A DNA stretch of 64,000 nt from NCBI RefSeq assembly GCF_963855985.1, contig NC_087095.1:7822001-7886000 (forward strand). Reading direction: 5' to 3'. The notes beneath the pieces were generated by a model, which did not search any database, was not told where the DNA came from, and saw only the letters and a list, made by a program, of their open reading frames with translations. The stretch comes from Ostrinia nubilalis. Lineage: Eukaryota; Arthropoda; Insecta; Lepidoptera; Crambidae. Shown here piece after piece: positions 14,287 through 27,327 of the stretch. The position numbers and the translations under genes were made by a program. Within the stretch, counting starts at the first letter, position 1. Each line of letters opens with the position of its first letter.

Positions 14287-15517
14287 GTAAGTTTGTTGAA
14301 TATACTAGAAGTTAAAACCTTTTTTGGGCAAGAGATGGCGCTGTGCGTATTTACATCGCGCTAACGCTAGACACTCTAGGATCAAACTCCTATAAATGTT
14401 GTTAATTTCAACCAAATCATTAATCTACTAATATGTATAAATTATTGTAAAGTCGATACATTAGCTTTATCTAAACTCCAAGTTTAGGTCTAGTAGGGAC
14501 TTATCTACTGCTAAACCGATTTAAAAAACCACAACAAATACATTAGATTGGTATAGAATTATTAGTCATCTAATTATGAAGGTCTTACGAAAACTATTTT
14601 GGTGCCTTATATCCGCGTCATTACCTTTCTAAATGGCTCTAATCTCTCGCAGATTGCATACAAACTTGACAAAGCCATAATTCTAGACGCAATCTCAAAC
14701 GCTTCCTATTTACGAATGAGGACGAGTAAGATTTACAAAGATAAGTCACGTTACAGTGGTCAGTCACGGATAAAAGTGTTTGAATAGTACTGACATCCCA
14801 AATACATCATATCCGCTTGTGCCTTAGAAACACATTAATGTTGAAGCGTCTTACATGGCTGATGCCAATAATAAATCTTGTCAGAGAACTATGTTAGACT
14901 TAAAATCGCCAGTTACGTTGGCCATCGGCCTAAAACGACCTACTTTATTGTGCGAAATCGAGCAAAGAGAACACGGCCAAATTAGTTTTGACTATTACAG
15001 CTTTTTGTTAACATAGTCATTCATTCAGAAATGCACACTGTAATGAAATTCACACCGGTTGGGAACAATAGCTTTATTAGGACATAAAGAGGCCGCAAAC
15101 GTTAGCGCAATATTGACGTCTCGTGCTACTTGTGCCTTACACACTTGCTATAATAGCATGCAACAGCATAAATCAAGTCATAATGCGGTTAGAACCCACT
15201 GTTTATTTGAGGCAGTGTGTCGGAAACTTACTTTCCGTCTTTGATAAGCTTACGTTAACTAATTGTAATCTTCGCTAAACATCTTTCTTATTTCCTTTAG
15301 TAACTTATTATTTTTTTATCTAAAATCAAAGTACCTACTTTTGCAATCTTGGAAATATTTTCTGAATATTTAACTAATATTGCAATTTGCAATCCATCAA
15401 GTTCGTATATTTTAACGCCTGTGTGTAAACTCCTCTTCAGACGTATATTTTTAGATTTGGAGGCATTATTGAGTGATCTGGTAAAAAATAAATTCTCGCT
15501 TCAAAAATACGTCTCCA
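14287..15517. other. btsz intron, nothing recognised
   Basis: AT-rich with no supported exon. Short open frames here (for example 14599-14787) lack splice-site or codon support. Confidence 0.45.
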
Positions 15518-15706
15518 TAAAGCTTATTGTCTTTGAGTAAAACGTGTAAGAGAATCAAGTTACAAATGATTCAGGTTAGGTAAAGCTTATTGTCTTTGAG
15601 TAAAACGTGTAAGAGAATCAAGTTACAAATGATTCAGGTTAGGTAAAGCTTATTGTCTTTGAGTAAAACGTGTAAGAGAATCAAGTTACAAATGATTCAG
15701 GTTAGG
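15518..15706. repeat. tandem repeat, 3 x 63 bp
   Basis: Three copies of a 63-bp unit starting TAAAGCTTATTGTCTTTGAG at 15518, 15581 and 15644. They are identical or nearly so by eye. This is recent tandem amplification inside a btsz intron. Confidence 0.95.
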
Positions 15707-18700
15707 TACGCTGCGACAAAGTCCATGACCGAAACGAATTACTTTTCTATAGCTATTTACAATTGCATTAGTATTCCTCGTTGATACTTGTATAAATGTT
15801 TAACCTACAAACGTTTTGTGACCCACTACGGCCAAGTATTTCTCTTAAATGTGCTCACCCACTACATTCAAGACGGTTCGCTAAAGGTTAACTATTTTAA
15901 TAACTTTTGTTGTTGTGTCATAAGTTATGTAAAATGCGTTTTGAGGTTCAGACAGTTTTACTTTTAACATAATTGTCGGCTTGTAACTGTGTTTACTTGC
16001 TTCATTTCATTCTGCCTAAACCAATCTGGTAAATATTTGTATAGTTAAAACTGAATGCACATTGCCCACTCATAAGAAAAAGTACCAAAACTTCTTAAAA
16101 AAAAGGCTTCAGAAACCTCCGAGTCAACGTTTTAAATAATGAATTATCTCACAGTCTACAAACCACACAAAATCAGTAAGGTTTCAAAAACCAGTGAGGT
16201 CAATAAACTGTTCTGCCACGACGAAATATCCTCCATGCGCCAGTTAACAGTCACGGACTACGGATCTAACTCGATTTTTCTCTTTTAAAGAAACTTTATT
16301 GTCTTAGTTTTACTTTACTCAGAACGTTTAACAAGCGTCTACACAAGTAGGCACTCATTGTAGCATTAATCTAGCATGTTAGGTACTTTAGCGGTATCTT
16401 TCTTTATCATTGATAATTTTGCTACAGTTGCAGTCAGTAATGAGCATTAAGTAGTTTTATTTAAAGAAGGCAGTGGGTACTTTCAAACCACTGTGCAGCT
16501 CTTGTAAATGCATAGGTGTAATGCGCACCGCACAATCCTTGTTCGCGTTCTATGTTAGTACTCATACCTACATTTAAAACATCCCTAATTGATATGTTAC
16601 ATTAAACATGTTTGCTAAGTTCGACGATGTCACGCATCATTAAGTCAATCAACAACCCATCCATTTCTAAGTCGTCACGGCATACAAACCTGCCTGTTTC
16701 TAAAAGTGGATCTAACTGTTAAGCGGAAAAATCCCATTCGTGACTTCTAAGCAAACATCCGACCTTAATGTCTTCCATAATGTTACACCTTTTCGTACAA
16801 ACTCACTTTCTTCTACCGCTGTAGCAGCGTATTTTTGTAACCTAGAAAGTTAATTACTCCGATTTGAATCTTACGCTTATAACTTTACATAACATTCTAA
16901 ACACTCTCCTCGTAAAATCTTGCACTTGTATAAGCATTTCGTAACATGAACTGTCCGTGGGTCGTCGCCAAATATTGGTACAACTTGTTTGATCGTATAC
17001 AGGTAACGCCTTTCGTTTCCTATACTTGGAAACTAGTTCTCCGATACTACTTATCAGTGGTTATAAAGTTGCTATAACAAATCCGGTACTCAAATCTTTG
17101 CTATCAAAATCCGGCATTAAAATTTGTATTATGTAAGTTACACAATTGTTTCCTGTTCTGAACCACTAATAGTAATCTATTATTACCAAATAATTAATTA
17201 CAATATACTGATAAGATCATAAATGAAACATTTAAACTAAGAAATTATTAGAAATCGCCGTCTTATTATTTTTTAATATTGCGGTTATTCATACACTCAT
17301 TGAAATATTCATTAACAAAATAGAGAGTCATCATAACGATTATTACTTTCTTTATGAGATTGTTATTAAATAGCTATAAAAGAAGAAAAAGTTAAAATTG
17401 TATTTAAATGCAGTTGTTAATTAATAATGTCAATATTAATAATAGAAAACTAGCAGGATTTGAAACCGGATTTCAATATTATAATCTGGGGCGTGTTTCC
17501 TCAAAAAGCGTAATAAATAATATTAATAATACAGCGATTTATTGATTACTTATTGAATTTGCCTAATGATCATATTAGAACATGTAACTGAGACTGTTTA
17601 ATATTTAGTATTTACAAGCGTTTATTGACTGCACCTGTCTCGGTATGTCTGTGAATAATCATTATTCATTGAATTTCACCTGCTTCCCGGCTTTTATTGA
17701 ACTAAGATACTTTCATAAGGCAATTCAATGTTTTTTAAGTTCTCATCACCATCATTTCAGACGTGACGTGATAGAATCTACTACACTAATATCATAATAA
17801 CCCTCCTTCTGGCGCAGTCGGGTAAAGATAATTTTGAACAAATTATTGATTATTTGTTTGCATTGATAAAGTATTATTTATTCTGTTACTTTATAGTTAT
17901 TCCGAAAGTACCGGAGCAATTTGAAAAAATATTTCATAAATTCTTTCTGATGAACATAGGCGGTACGAATTACGAAGACAGCTATTAAATAAATAAAGAC
18001 TATCATACTTCTTAGACAGACCAAAGAGAGCAGAAACTATGCTAAAAGCTAAGCTTTTATACAGCTGATAAAGAAGTCCAAAAGCGGCCAACTTAAAACA
18101 AGATTATTCATTAAATTAAACTGTTTTTAACGTCACTTGTACGTACGGTTATCGTTTTATTTCTCTGTGTCTGTTCAACAGGCGACCTGTTTTGAAAGGG
18201 TAATGATAACGAGGTAACACCTTTCAAAACAGCACACGGTGATATTTATAAAACGCCACCATTATTGTAGAAAACGGCAACAACATTTTACTGTCTGAAA
18301 GAAAGAAATTCTGATCAATTTTGAACCCATTGGCAATAAAATTTTCTCCTGGGATTATCGTGGCCTACATACACTGCTTGGATTGGTAGTCAAGTTTAAT
18401 TCTACACAGGAGTTCAAGTGCAGTGTTTCTGTTTATTTTTAAATTAACTTGACATAATTGAAATGCCTAAATGAAAGGAATCAAACCCACAACCTTTCGC
18501 TTGCCGGGCCTCAATGCTTATATTTTTATCGAAATAGGTACTCTGGATTTTTCAACTGTAAGATTTACACGGAAAGTTTTAGCGGGTACAGTACAGTACC
18601 ATATTCAAGGACTTACGTGCTTGTACTGCAATTGCGTAATTGTTTTGTATGATAATTATTATTGTCAACGCCATAAATGTGCTATGTTCATGCGTCGTAA

Positions 18701-20948
18701 AGGCTTTCAAGGACAGTTGTTTATCAATGAATAAAATTGATATTCCATTCAGGTTTGAAGAGACGAATGATTTCCAAAACCTTTCAGGATGGGAACATGA
18801 TTGCTGAACGATTGTTAATTTAATATTGGGATGTATTTTTTGCGAATTTGATATTGTTACTGTAAAAATGTATTTAGTTGCATTTGTAGAATGTTGCTGC
18901 TGAGAAAATAGTTCTCTAAGATTATTGACTAGAAAAAATCACAAAAGTCTATGATTTCTATATTTTGTTCCCTGGCCAGGAAAGAAAAATTTTGTTGCAA
19001 ATGTCAATGTTGGTAGTTATCATGAACCATACACCTGTTTACCCTCACTTCAATAAAAATATATTATCGTGTAAAACTGCATTTTGCATCATTGTGGAAA
19101 ATTACGCTTTTACCCATACGTGAACGTGGTACAGAGAAATTAAAGTCGGAAGTCATTGTTCACGGCCGCCACGTTTTTTACGACTCCATGTGACCAATTG
19201 TTGGCGTCTATTGCTTTATCGACAATGCTTTCACTTCGTTTATACCACTGGCTTGTATTGATATTGCACATTGCGAACCTTGGTGCTTTTATCTAATAGC
19301 AATTTAAAATTTCAGACTTTATGATGTAAACAATATTCAGAAGTTAAAAATAAAATGACATGGAGTAGGTACAACTTCGAAGTTCGAACATTAGATAGAC
19401 ATACCTAAATATTGTAAACTTCGTACTTAATACAAAAATACATACCCTATGCTTTCGTATGTATGTATTTTTGAAATCCAATTGTCATGATTTAAATCTT
19501 ATATGACGACGATTTGCATTTGTAGATTAATTAAAATGCTAGTATTTAATAAATACGCCTCCCATACGGATACATCGGATGTTACTTCTGACCTTTGCGT
19601 AACCAATACTTAACCATTCAGCTGCCGTGAATGCATTTTCAAGGTTCCACGACCACCAAAACGCAAGGGAAATAATATACGCACTTGGTGCAAAATTAAA
19701 TATCTCACAAATGGCACAAGTATTTGCAGTTACGACTCGCATTCTACGAGCTATTGAGTATTGACTATTGAACAAGGCGATTCGTCACGCTTCTTTCAAA
19801 ATGGCCGAAATGTCAACTGACTGGATCTAGCAACAAAAGGTCCGACACTATGATCACATTGCAAGCATTCCATTGAGTGTCGTGACTGCGACTAGGCCCG
19901 ATGGGGTAACCCGTGCGCACTGCGCATGGCCTGGGTCTTGCACGTCGGTTACCGATTAATAGGCTTTGTTTCGTTGTATGGTACAGTCAATGGCATGTCA
20001 ACATACCACAAATTGTCTGGTTTGAAGAGACTAGATCGCTGTTGTCTTTTACTTTTGTGTCATAAGTCTGTGCATCTCACTGCTTCAAGTAAAAGTGGTT
20101 GTCAGGTCTTCTTCTGAAATTCTGTACATGAAGGATAGCTTGAAATTGCTTAAAACCCTCTTTTATAACTTCTTATCAACTTGAGGGTGTGGTAATGATA
20201 ACTAATTGAGTTTCTAATAAAAAAGATTTTTCAGACATCGCTTTATGTTTCAAAAACGAATTTAAGTGGTATTTGTTGTGTTTCCAATAAAGGCTGTTAG
20301 ATACTTTTCATTCCAATCTTTTACGTAAAAGGAACTAGTTTCTTAACGCTACAATTATAGCCAGGAACACAGTTACTACACAATTAAGCATTAGTAGGTT
20401 TGGCTAATTTACCACAGCCAGTCTTGCCTTATCTCCCTTCACTGAACCACTCGTAGTCTAGTTTTTATTTTTCTTTAAATTACACAGGAGTGAGCACGCG
20501 GCGTGCAAGATAGGCACAGACAGTACATAAATCTAAACACTATTGTATCTTACACAATTGGAATAAGTGTTACTTTGTAACAAAAATGTATATTCTGATG
20601 TGCTGCGGACCGTACATTGTCTTCATCACATATACGGTTACCGGCGGTAAAGATACACCGCAAATGGGCTGTTATATCACAATGCATTTACCTGCACTCA
20701 CTAATGTACTAGCTTCTAGTTCTTGACTTCCTTATGAGGATTCATAAGATGTCTATTACCATTACTTATAATTTCAACGTTAAGCGTGTGATCATGTAGG
20801 TAATCATAAATCTCAGTATTAAGCGTCGTTTTCATTCATCTATCCTGTTTTAAATAACTGTGGTTATGTCAGACTTGATTAGACATCATCCGGAGTCTAA
20901 CATGACCAATTACACTGATAGGACTGAAAATTTAACCTAAAACTTGTG
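15707..20948. other. btsz intron, mostly featureless
   Basis: Over 5 kb of AT-rich sequence with no supported exon. A small inverted repeat is visible at about 18190-18233 (CTGTTTTGAAAGG and CCTTTCAAAACAG). Short open frames are not supported by splice sites or composition. Confidence 0.4.
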
Positions 20949-21065
20949 AGGCTGGGTTGCATCATCTTACTTTAACTTTAACAAACGTCAAAAACCTGAC
21001 CAACTCCATACAAAAAACACTTATTGTTGTAGCTACGCTTAAAGTTAGGTGGTGCAACCCAGCCT
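20949..21065. mobile_element. MITE, GGCTGGGTTGCACC family
   Basis: The left end AGGCTGGGTTGCATCATC and the right end 'ggtggtgcaacccagcct' are inverted repeats. The interior matches the copy at 13009, including 'ctttaactttaacaaacgtc'. Confidence 0.85.
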
Positions 21066-21907
21066 AATTGAAGGGCGTCCAACTAAAACACTGGACACCA
21101 GACACTCCGTGTAACTGGTTAGGCACTTGGTCTATTGTTAAAAAAAAAGGTCAAATAGCTTAAAAATCTCCATTGTTGTCATGCCGTGTTAACTTGTCGA
21201 GAACACCAACGTGGATTAAAACAGGTTCCGGATTTGTTTGCGGTTTGAGTTTAGACCAGTTCCCCGGTGATCTAAGTATAGATGAGCGAGGCCAGTACAG
21301 CCTGTATGACGCAACTGGTATATCAAGCTAAATAACGTATCTTAAATAGCGGTAATAGGTGCCATAATGCAACAAAAAATATCTGTAGGTACATAGACAA
21401 TAAGTCACCTTCAGTGCTTGTCTGCGATCACGATTTATGCCTCTATTTATAATTTCCTTTAGCATTTACCAACTTTAGACAACTTCCCATACAAATTGGA
21501 TTGAAATAAAGATAACACACTCGTTTCCCATTTTCACAACCAAATTGGACTTATTAGGTAATCATATACAATTTTGTTAAAAAGATTCTTATAAACAATA
21601 AACCACAGTGCTTTTACAAAAATGCAAACAATGCGAGTTATTAAGTAAGAATTTTAATTAAAACTGTTAATAAAAACCGAATAACTCTTGAATGGTTACA
21701 TTTCATTTTCCATTGTTTGAAGTCCTCTAGCTGTTTTCCTTGAAACAGTGTCTTGTGTAACTTTGTGTTTACAATTTACTCTTATCTCGACGATAAACTC
21801 AACGTGTTGCAATACAAAGTTCATTATCCCTCGTTGGGGATTCTCAAGGAGAACTTTTTAGTCAGTTTAACTAAAACTAAACTAAAACTCATTTCATTTT
21901 TGCAAGT

Positions 21908-22050
21908 TAATTTTTAAAAAGCACTTTTACACGTCCCAGTATAACCCTACCAACTGCTTAGCTTTTAAAAAGCACTTTTACACGTCCCAGTATTAACCCT
22001 ACCACTGCTTCGGGACAATAAATGGGCCAGTGCTGAGAAGCAGCAGCGCA
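21908..22050. repeat. interspersed repeat with internal 50-bp duplication
   Basis: 'tttaaaaagcacttttacac' and 'gtcccagtat(t)aaccctacca' occur twice in tandem (from 21913 and 21963), followed by 'cgggacaataaatgggccag'. The same sequence in reverse complement occurs at about 56268-56345, so it is a dispersed family, probably a SINE. Confidence 0.7.
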
Positions 22051-22247
22051 GTAAGTAATAATTCCTGAGCATGGGATTACCTATACGTTAGATCCAAACT
22101 TGGCTCCAAATTCGAATAGCCAATTCGTGCATCAAACATTGGGTGGTTTGTCCAAACATCCAATAAACCAATTGAATCCAATAGATTTGGGGTGACACTT
22201 TTGGTGTGTGTGGTGTTTCTAAGAATATTATCGGGACAAAATAACTA

Positions 22248-22883
22248 AAGGACATCATCCATTTTGGTCCAAAATCAAAAGTGCCGGCCAAAAAATAAAA
22301 GTGCTGTATTCTGATAGAATACGTCCGCCTTAGCATTTATTACTATGGCACCAAAGCTGTAGCACCACTGTGCATCGTAGTATTTGAGTTCTAAAAATAT
22401 ATGAAACGACTGACTTTGATCTCAAATACTACGACGCACAGTGGTGCTACAGCTTTGGTGTCATAGTAACAAATGCTAAGGCGGACGTATTCTGTCAGAA
22501 TACAGCACTTTTTTTTATTGGCCGACATTTTTGATTTTGAACAAAAAATGTATGAATCGTCGATGAATTTTAGATCTCAAATACTCAACGCACAGTGGTG
22601 CTACAGCTTTGGTGCCATAGTAACAAATGCTAAGGCGGACGTAATCTGTCAGAAGACAGCACTTTTTTTTTAATTGGCCGACACTTTTGATTTTGAACAA
22701 AAAATGTATGAATCGTCGATGAATTTTAGATCTCAAATACTCGACGCACAGTGGAGCTACGGCTTTGGTGCCATAGTAACAAATGCAAAGGCAGACGTAT
22801 TCTGTCAGAATACAGCACTTTTTTTTGTTGGCCGGCACTTTTGATTTTGGACCAAAAATATATGAAACGTGGATGATGTCCTT
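22248..22883. mobile_element. foldback element with internal direct repeats
   Basis: The outer ends are inverted: AAGGACATCATCC (22248) and GGATGATGTCCTT (ending 22883), followed by 'tggtccaaaatcaaaagtgc' and its complement. Within, a palindrome of about 110-bp arms spans 22290-22510 ('ctgtattctgatagaatacg' against its complement). The right arm is then repeated in direct orientation with junctions (CAGCAC) at 22503, 22657 and 22813, a period near 155 bp. The open frames here are incidental. Confidence 0.85.
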
Positions 22884-23459
22884 TGTGCCCCTAACTCAAA
22901 AGGAGAATGCTGGCTGCCATCAATGGCAATATTAATTAATTGATTACAAAATTAATGACTAAATTGACATAAGTGTCTCAGATGCGGGACAGGAAGACAG
23001 CTCTTTATATTACAGTTGGTTATACATGGGATCCGGTTAGTTCGAAATTGAACAATCAAAGATTGAATGACAGAATATGACTATAAATTATACTAGGCTA
23101 GCTTTCTTCGTGGCGCTACGTTATTAGAAAATGTAGCTCAAAAGAGAAATCGAATCATAAATCACAGTTTTGACGAATTCATCAAAAATTAAACCATCTA
23201 ATTTATGATCCATTCTTAAAATTTTGATAATAATTAAGTTTGACTCCGTGAAAGGGAAATTAATGACGTCGGCTTACAACTGTTATTTCAGCGTAATGGT
23301 CTCCATTGTGGTGTAAAGTTAATGATCATTCCCACTGATGCAACTGAACCTTATTATTATAATACACTTCTCGCGAAGTTGGCCGAAGTATGTAGACACT
23401 TCATTTTGAGCAACCTCGACTCTCCTCGTCCGACTTCCGATTGCTGTCGGTTTTTGCGC

Positions 23460-23605
23460 CCAAGTCATCATCATCTCAGGCATAGGACGTCCACTGCTGA
23501 ACATAGGCCTCCCCCAAAACTTTCCATGTTGCCAGGTTGGTAGCGACCTGCGTCCAGCGCCTTCCTGCTACCTTTATGATGTCGTCGGTCCACCTTGTGC
23601 GCCCA
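23460..23605 (-). mobile_element. LINE 3' fragment, minus strand
   Basis: 'ctgctgaacataggcctccc' and 'ccttcctgctacctttatga' are the reverse complement of the lepidopteran RT tail also found at 44636-44990 and, in plus orientation, at 4850-5003. It is only a short truncated piece. Confidence 0.75.
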
Positions 23606-23611
23606 AGTCAA

Positions 23612-23725
23612 AGGGGCCTTTACTACAAATAAGTTAAACCTGGGATGAACACTAGTTTAAAATGACATTTCCATACTAACTGTCAATTTAAACTAGAGTT
23701 TAATATTTGTATAAAGGGGGAAGTG
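23612..23725. repeat. probable MITE
   Basis: Imperfect inverted ends ('cctttactacaaataagtta' near 23620 and 'gtttaatatttgtataaagg' near 23718) surround a non-coding interior with inner 'ctagtttaaaatgaca' and 'tgtcaatttaaactag'. Confidence 0.55.
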
Positions 23726-23849
23726 TCCGATTCTACTCGGGTAACTTCGCAGCTTCGGCACTTCGGTACTTCATCGAAGCGAGTAGTGTAGCCTCAGCTG
23801 AAGTATAGGCCCAAGATGAACGACGTACTGAGGTGAGCCGCCGGGCCAC

Positions 23850-24935
23850 TTTCTATAGCCACCATGGGAAAACCGCATTCATCCGTGTTTACGCTTTATG
23901 TCACTTTCTACCGCGACACGTTAGTGCACTTGTAAGAGCGCATAAAAAACAAATTGCCTAGTAGGTACGTGGACGCAATAAAAATAATAAAATACCTAGT
24001 TTTAATATTTTCATTAATTTTTTACTGCTGTATAAGCTGGTGCTAATAAAAAATCAATTAAGCCAGTATAAAATGGTTCGTTAATATGCTAGATTATTTT
24101 ATAAAATTTTAAAAACTAACTGCATTTAATAGTATTATATTATTATTATCTGTGGCCTTACTAATAAAAGTTACATGTTCGTTGAAACGTCGAATTTCAT
24201 TTTAAACCACTGTTAAAATTTTGTGTTACTTTTTTTATGAACAAATAGTGTTTTGTTGTTAATACACCGTACCTAGGTATAATTTTTCTGTATTTTTCTT
24301 ATTAATTGCTTTCTTTTACTTATTGTTTAAGTTTCAACCTTTCTAATTTCTGTTTTTGCTGCATATTGTTTTGTTCTTATACATCAAGATGCAATCTCTC
24401 CTGCCATCTGCCGTTAGCATGTATACGTATTTACCTAACAGCGCATTAGTAAATTCAACGTTCGCAAATTACCTTGTTTTGTTTTGTATGGACACGCCTT
24501 GTGACTGCAAACTGTACTTTGATTCAGTATGTGACTTAGTAACAGTATCATATAAATGGGTTTCATTAGGATGTTTCTCTGTATAATTTATTCAAATGAG
24601 CTGTTCACGAATCCTAATAATAGAATTTTATTGCTTAAGAATCTAATCTCAAGTAGTAGTTCTTCTTATACAAAATCTACATTCACTTTCATGCAATATG
24701 TATAAAAATCGATTGTCTTCGACTATTAATTTTCGATCATAAATCATTTAATGCAGTTACTTTGACGTAAAACGATGCACTTCCTCATAATTAAAGGCGT
24801 CAGTCATACCTTTATGCAGATATGGATGCAAAAATGCAGCTAACCTTCGGCATAAGGAACACGCATAATCATGGTAGATAACTCGCTAAGGGCGTAGGAG
24901 CTCGTACTTGAAAATGGATCTGTTATTGAACATTT
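23850..24935. other. btsz intron, nothing recognised
   Basis: AT-rich sequence. A short open frame at 24356-24586 has no splice-site or compositional support. Confidence 0.45.
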
Positions 24936-24944
24936 GAAACCACA

Positions 24945-25065
24945 CCAGAGTTACAAGAACATGACAGTTGTAATTTCGAAATGGATTCGCTCCGACTTTT
25001 TTTTTGTATGTGCCTAAGTTACTTCACTCTGTGAAGCGATTTCGAAATGAAAACTGTCACGAATG
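24945..25065. repeat. short inverted-repeat element
   Basis: 'catgacagttgtaatttcga' on the left and 'cgaaatgaaaactgtcacga' on the right form imperfect inverted arms around 'ggattcgctccgac' and 'ctctgtgaagcgat'. A non-coding MITE-like unit. Confidence 0.5.
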
Positions 25066-25275
25066 TTTGGTACATGGTGTAGGCACCCTGATGTGATGTA
25101 TACTGTGATTCAAATAAAAGAAAAAATAAAATACTAATTTGAAAAAAAATATGCCCGTGACCATTGCAGCACAATTTGCAGTGCTAGCATGTGCAGTGAT
25201 TATGACCAAATTTTTTGCCAAAAAAGAAAGAAAGTCCGCTACCTACGACAAACTTATATTCACCACTGTCATGCC

Positions 25276-25469
25276 ATAGGGGAGACCGAGGAGAGTTGTG
25301 ACGTTGTCGATTTTTTGGAACTTATAAACGACTAACGAGCTCGTAACAGTGCGCTTCTTTTAGTTCAAGTGGTTCAAGTCTCGAGCTAAAAAATACGCGC
25401 TGTTGCAAGCTCTCTGATAGTAGGAAATCAAAAATCGACAATGTCACAATTCTCCTCTGTCTCCCATAT
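25276..25469. mobile_element. MITE with about 40-bp inverted ends
   Basis: The left end ATAGGGGAGACCGAGGAGAG and the complement of the right end ATATGGGAGACAGAGGAGAA align, and the match continues through TTGTGAC.TTGTCGATTTTT. About 194 bp without an ORF. Confidence 0.8.
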
Positions 25470-25952
25470 TGTCATGATGGCAGCCTAATCTAAATCGTAA
25501 AAAAATACCTAAAACACATTATGAGTGGAATTTTTTACAGCTATAGTCTATTATGAAGTCATTATCGTAAATGTATGACGTAAACGAGTGCATGTTTTGA
25601 TTGCAGTGATTGTAATTACAACAATCAAATGCAGGTAGATATTTATTAAGCAATACATTATAACGTGTTAATAGCTATAGCACATAATAAAGTATAAATT
25701 ATTAGTTCTTGAAAATGTTATTTACGACGTATCGTTGTTGTAAAACATTATTTACTTTCTTATTCATTTTTAAAAGCAAATAACGAGCCTATTTAATTCC
25801 GTACTACTTATTATAAAATAAAATATTTAGTAGGCAACTTATTAAATAAATGCCTATCAAACCACTAACAAACACCTATCAATAAGTTTGTTGAAATGCT
25901 TAAAATTGAATCGATCGTTTTAAGTTCATGATAATTAACTTTTAAAAAAAAT

Positions 25953-26360
25953 AAAACCGACTTCAAATGCGTGAACACAAAAAAAATCTAAAAATTAAAA
26001 ATATTGCGTATAAAAAAGTTCATCCCCAATTTTCCACCCTTGGGGGTGAAATATTTTCTTCAAATTCGCATGAAACCACCCTTATGATAATACCTATTCA
26101 ACAAAAAAATAATCGTTCAAATTGATTTATAATCGGCGGAGATATTGCGTATAAAAAAGTTCATCCCCAATTTTCCACCCTTGGGGGTTGTTTTTTCTAT
26201 TATTAAATTTAAATGGGACCACCCTTGAGGTATTATCTATACGCCGAAAAAAGATTTGTTCAAATCGGTTCATAATTGGCGGAGTTATCGCGTAACAAAC
26301 ATAGAAAAAAAACATACGGGTCGAATTGAGAACCTCCTCCTTTTTTGAAGTCGGTTGAAA
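25953..26360. mobile_element. AAAACCGACTTCAAA repeat
   Basis: The element starts AAAACCGACTTCAAA and ends with its complement (TTTGAAGTCGGTTGAAA), as in a repeat family very common in Lepidoptera. Inside, 'attgcgtataaaaaagttca' followed by 'tccccaattttccaccctt' is repeated with a period near 140 bp (26003 and 26143). Confidence 0.75.
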
Positions 26361-26901
26361 AATAGAAAAAATATAGAGAGGCTTTTACAATAACCTTTTG
26401 GAAAATAGTAGAAAATCTGTACAAGAATTTTCATGGTGCTAAAGCAGCGATATTGCCATAGCCAGAAGAACTAGCAATGTTCTAAAGCACGGCTGCTCAA
26501 CCTTTTGAAGAGGTCGGGCCAAATGGTGGATTCAGTCGTTCAGCCACTTACATTCCTATTTCTGTTACTCTCAGCAGGACAAGCGCAATAAAAAGTCAAT
26601 TATTTTAAGATCAAACTACGCGGGCCTAGGGTTGAGTTGAGCAGTCTTGTTCTTAAGTCTAAACAAAAGCAGTAATAAATCTCACGAAGTTTGGAAACTA
26701 ATTATCGCGTTGTCGCAACGCAGCCTCCGCTTTTCATACACTAGCCGGGTCAGGGTCGCGATACTTGGTTTGTTATCTCTGCATTTGCATTATGTTAGGT
26801 AAACTCATACGGACGTGCTGTAAGATATTGAAAATTAAAATACATATTTGTTATCAGTGGATTGTCTAATAACCTAAAGAAAACAATGAAATTGTAACAT
26901 T

Positions 26902-27024
26902 AAGGCTGGATTTTCATCTTACTTATTAACAGTAACTAATAACAATAACCGGTGTTTATTATATGGAATTTGACAGTTTTGACGTTTGTTTAAGTCAAAG
27001 TAAGATGATGCAACCTCAACCTAA
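26902..27024. mobile_element. MITE, GGCTGGGTTGCACC family (diverged)
   Basis: The left end AAGGCTGGATTTTCATCTTA and the right end 'gtaagatgatgcaacctcaa' are inverted. The interior has 'aataaccggtgtttattata' and 'gacgtttgtttaagtcaaag' as in the sister copies. The open frame starting at 26963 lies partly in this element and is not treated as a gene. Confidence 0.75.
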
Positions 27025-27327
27025 GATTATTTGTAAAAAATTAAGCGCATTAACATTATTGTGGACCAAGGAAGTAAAGATTCCGATCGATACTCTAGTA
27101 TTATTATACAATGATATTATTATCGTCCCACGCGGAAATGCTAATAAATTGAGCTATCAATTAAACAGGTACACATTTGTATTTCCATATAAAAGCTGTT
27201 ATTTATTTTAAAACTATTTTATATTGTGTCATAATGCCTTTGAGTTATTTCGTGATCATTTTTCTGATATTTTATTATTTTTAATGAAAACTAGTTTTCA
27301 GCTTTTTTTCAAGCCTTAGATATTTAA

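Noticed and set aside
26963..27211. 82-codon plus-strand frame
   Set aside because: Its start lies within a MITE copy and the rest has no splice or compositional support.
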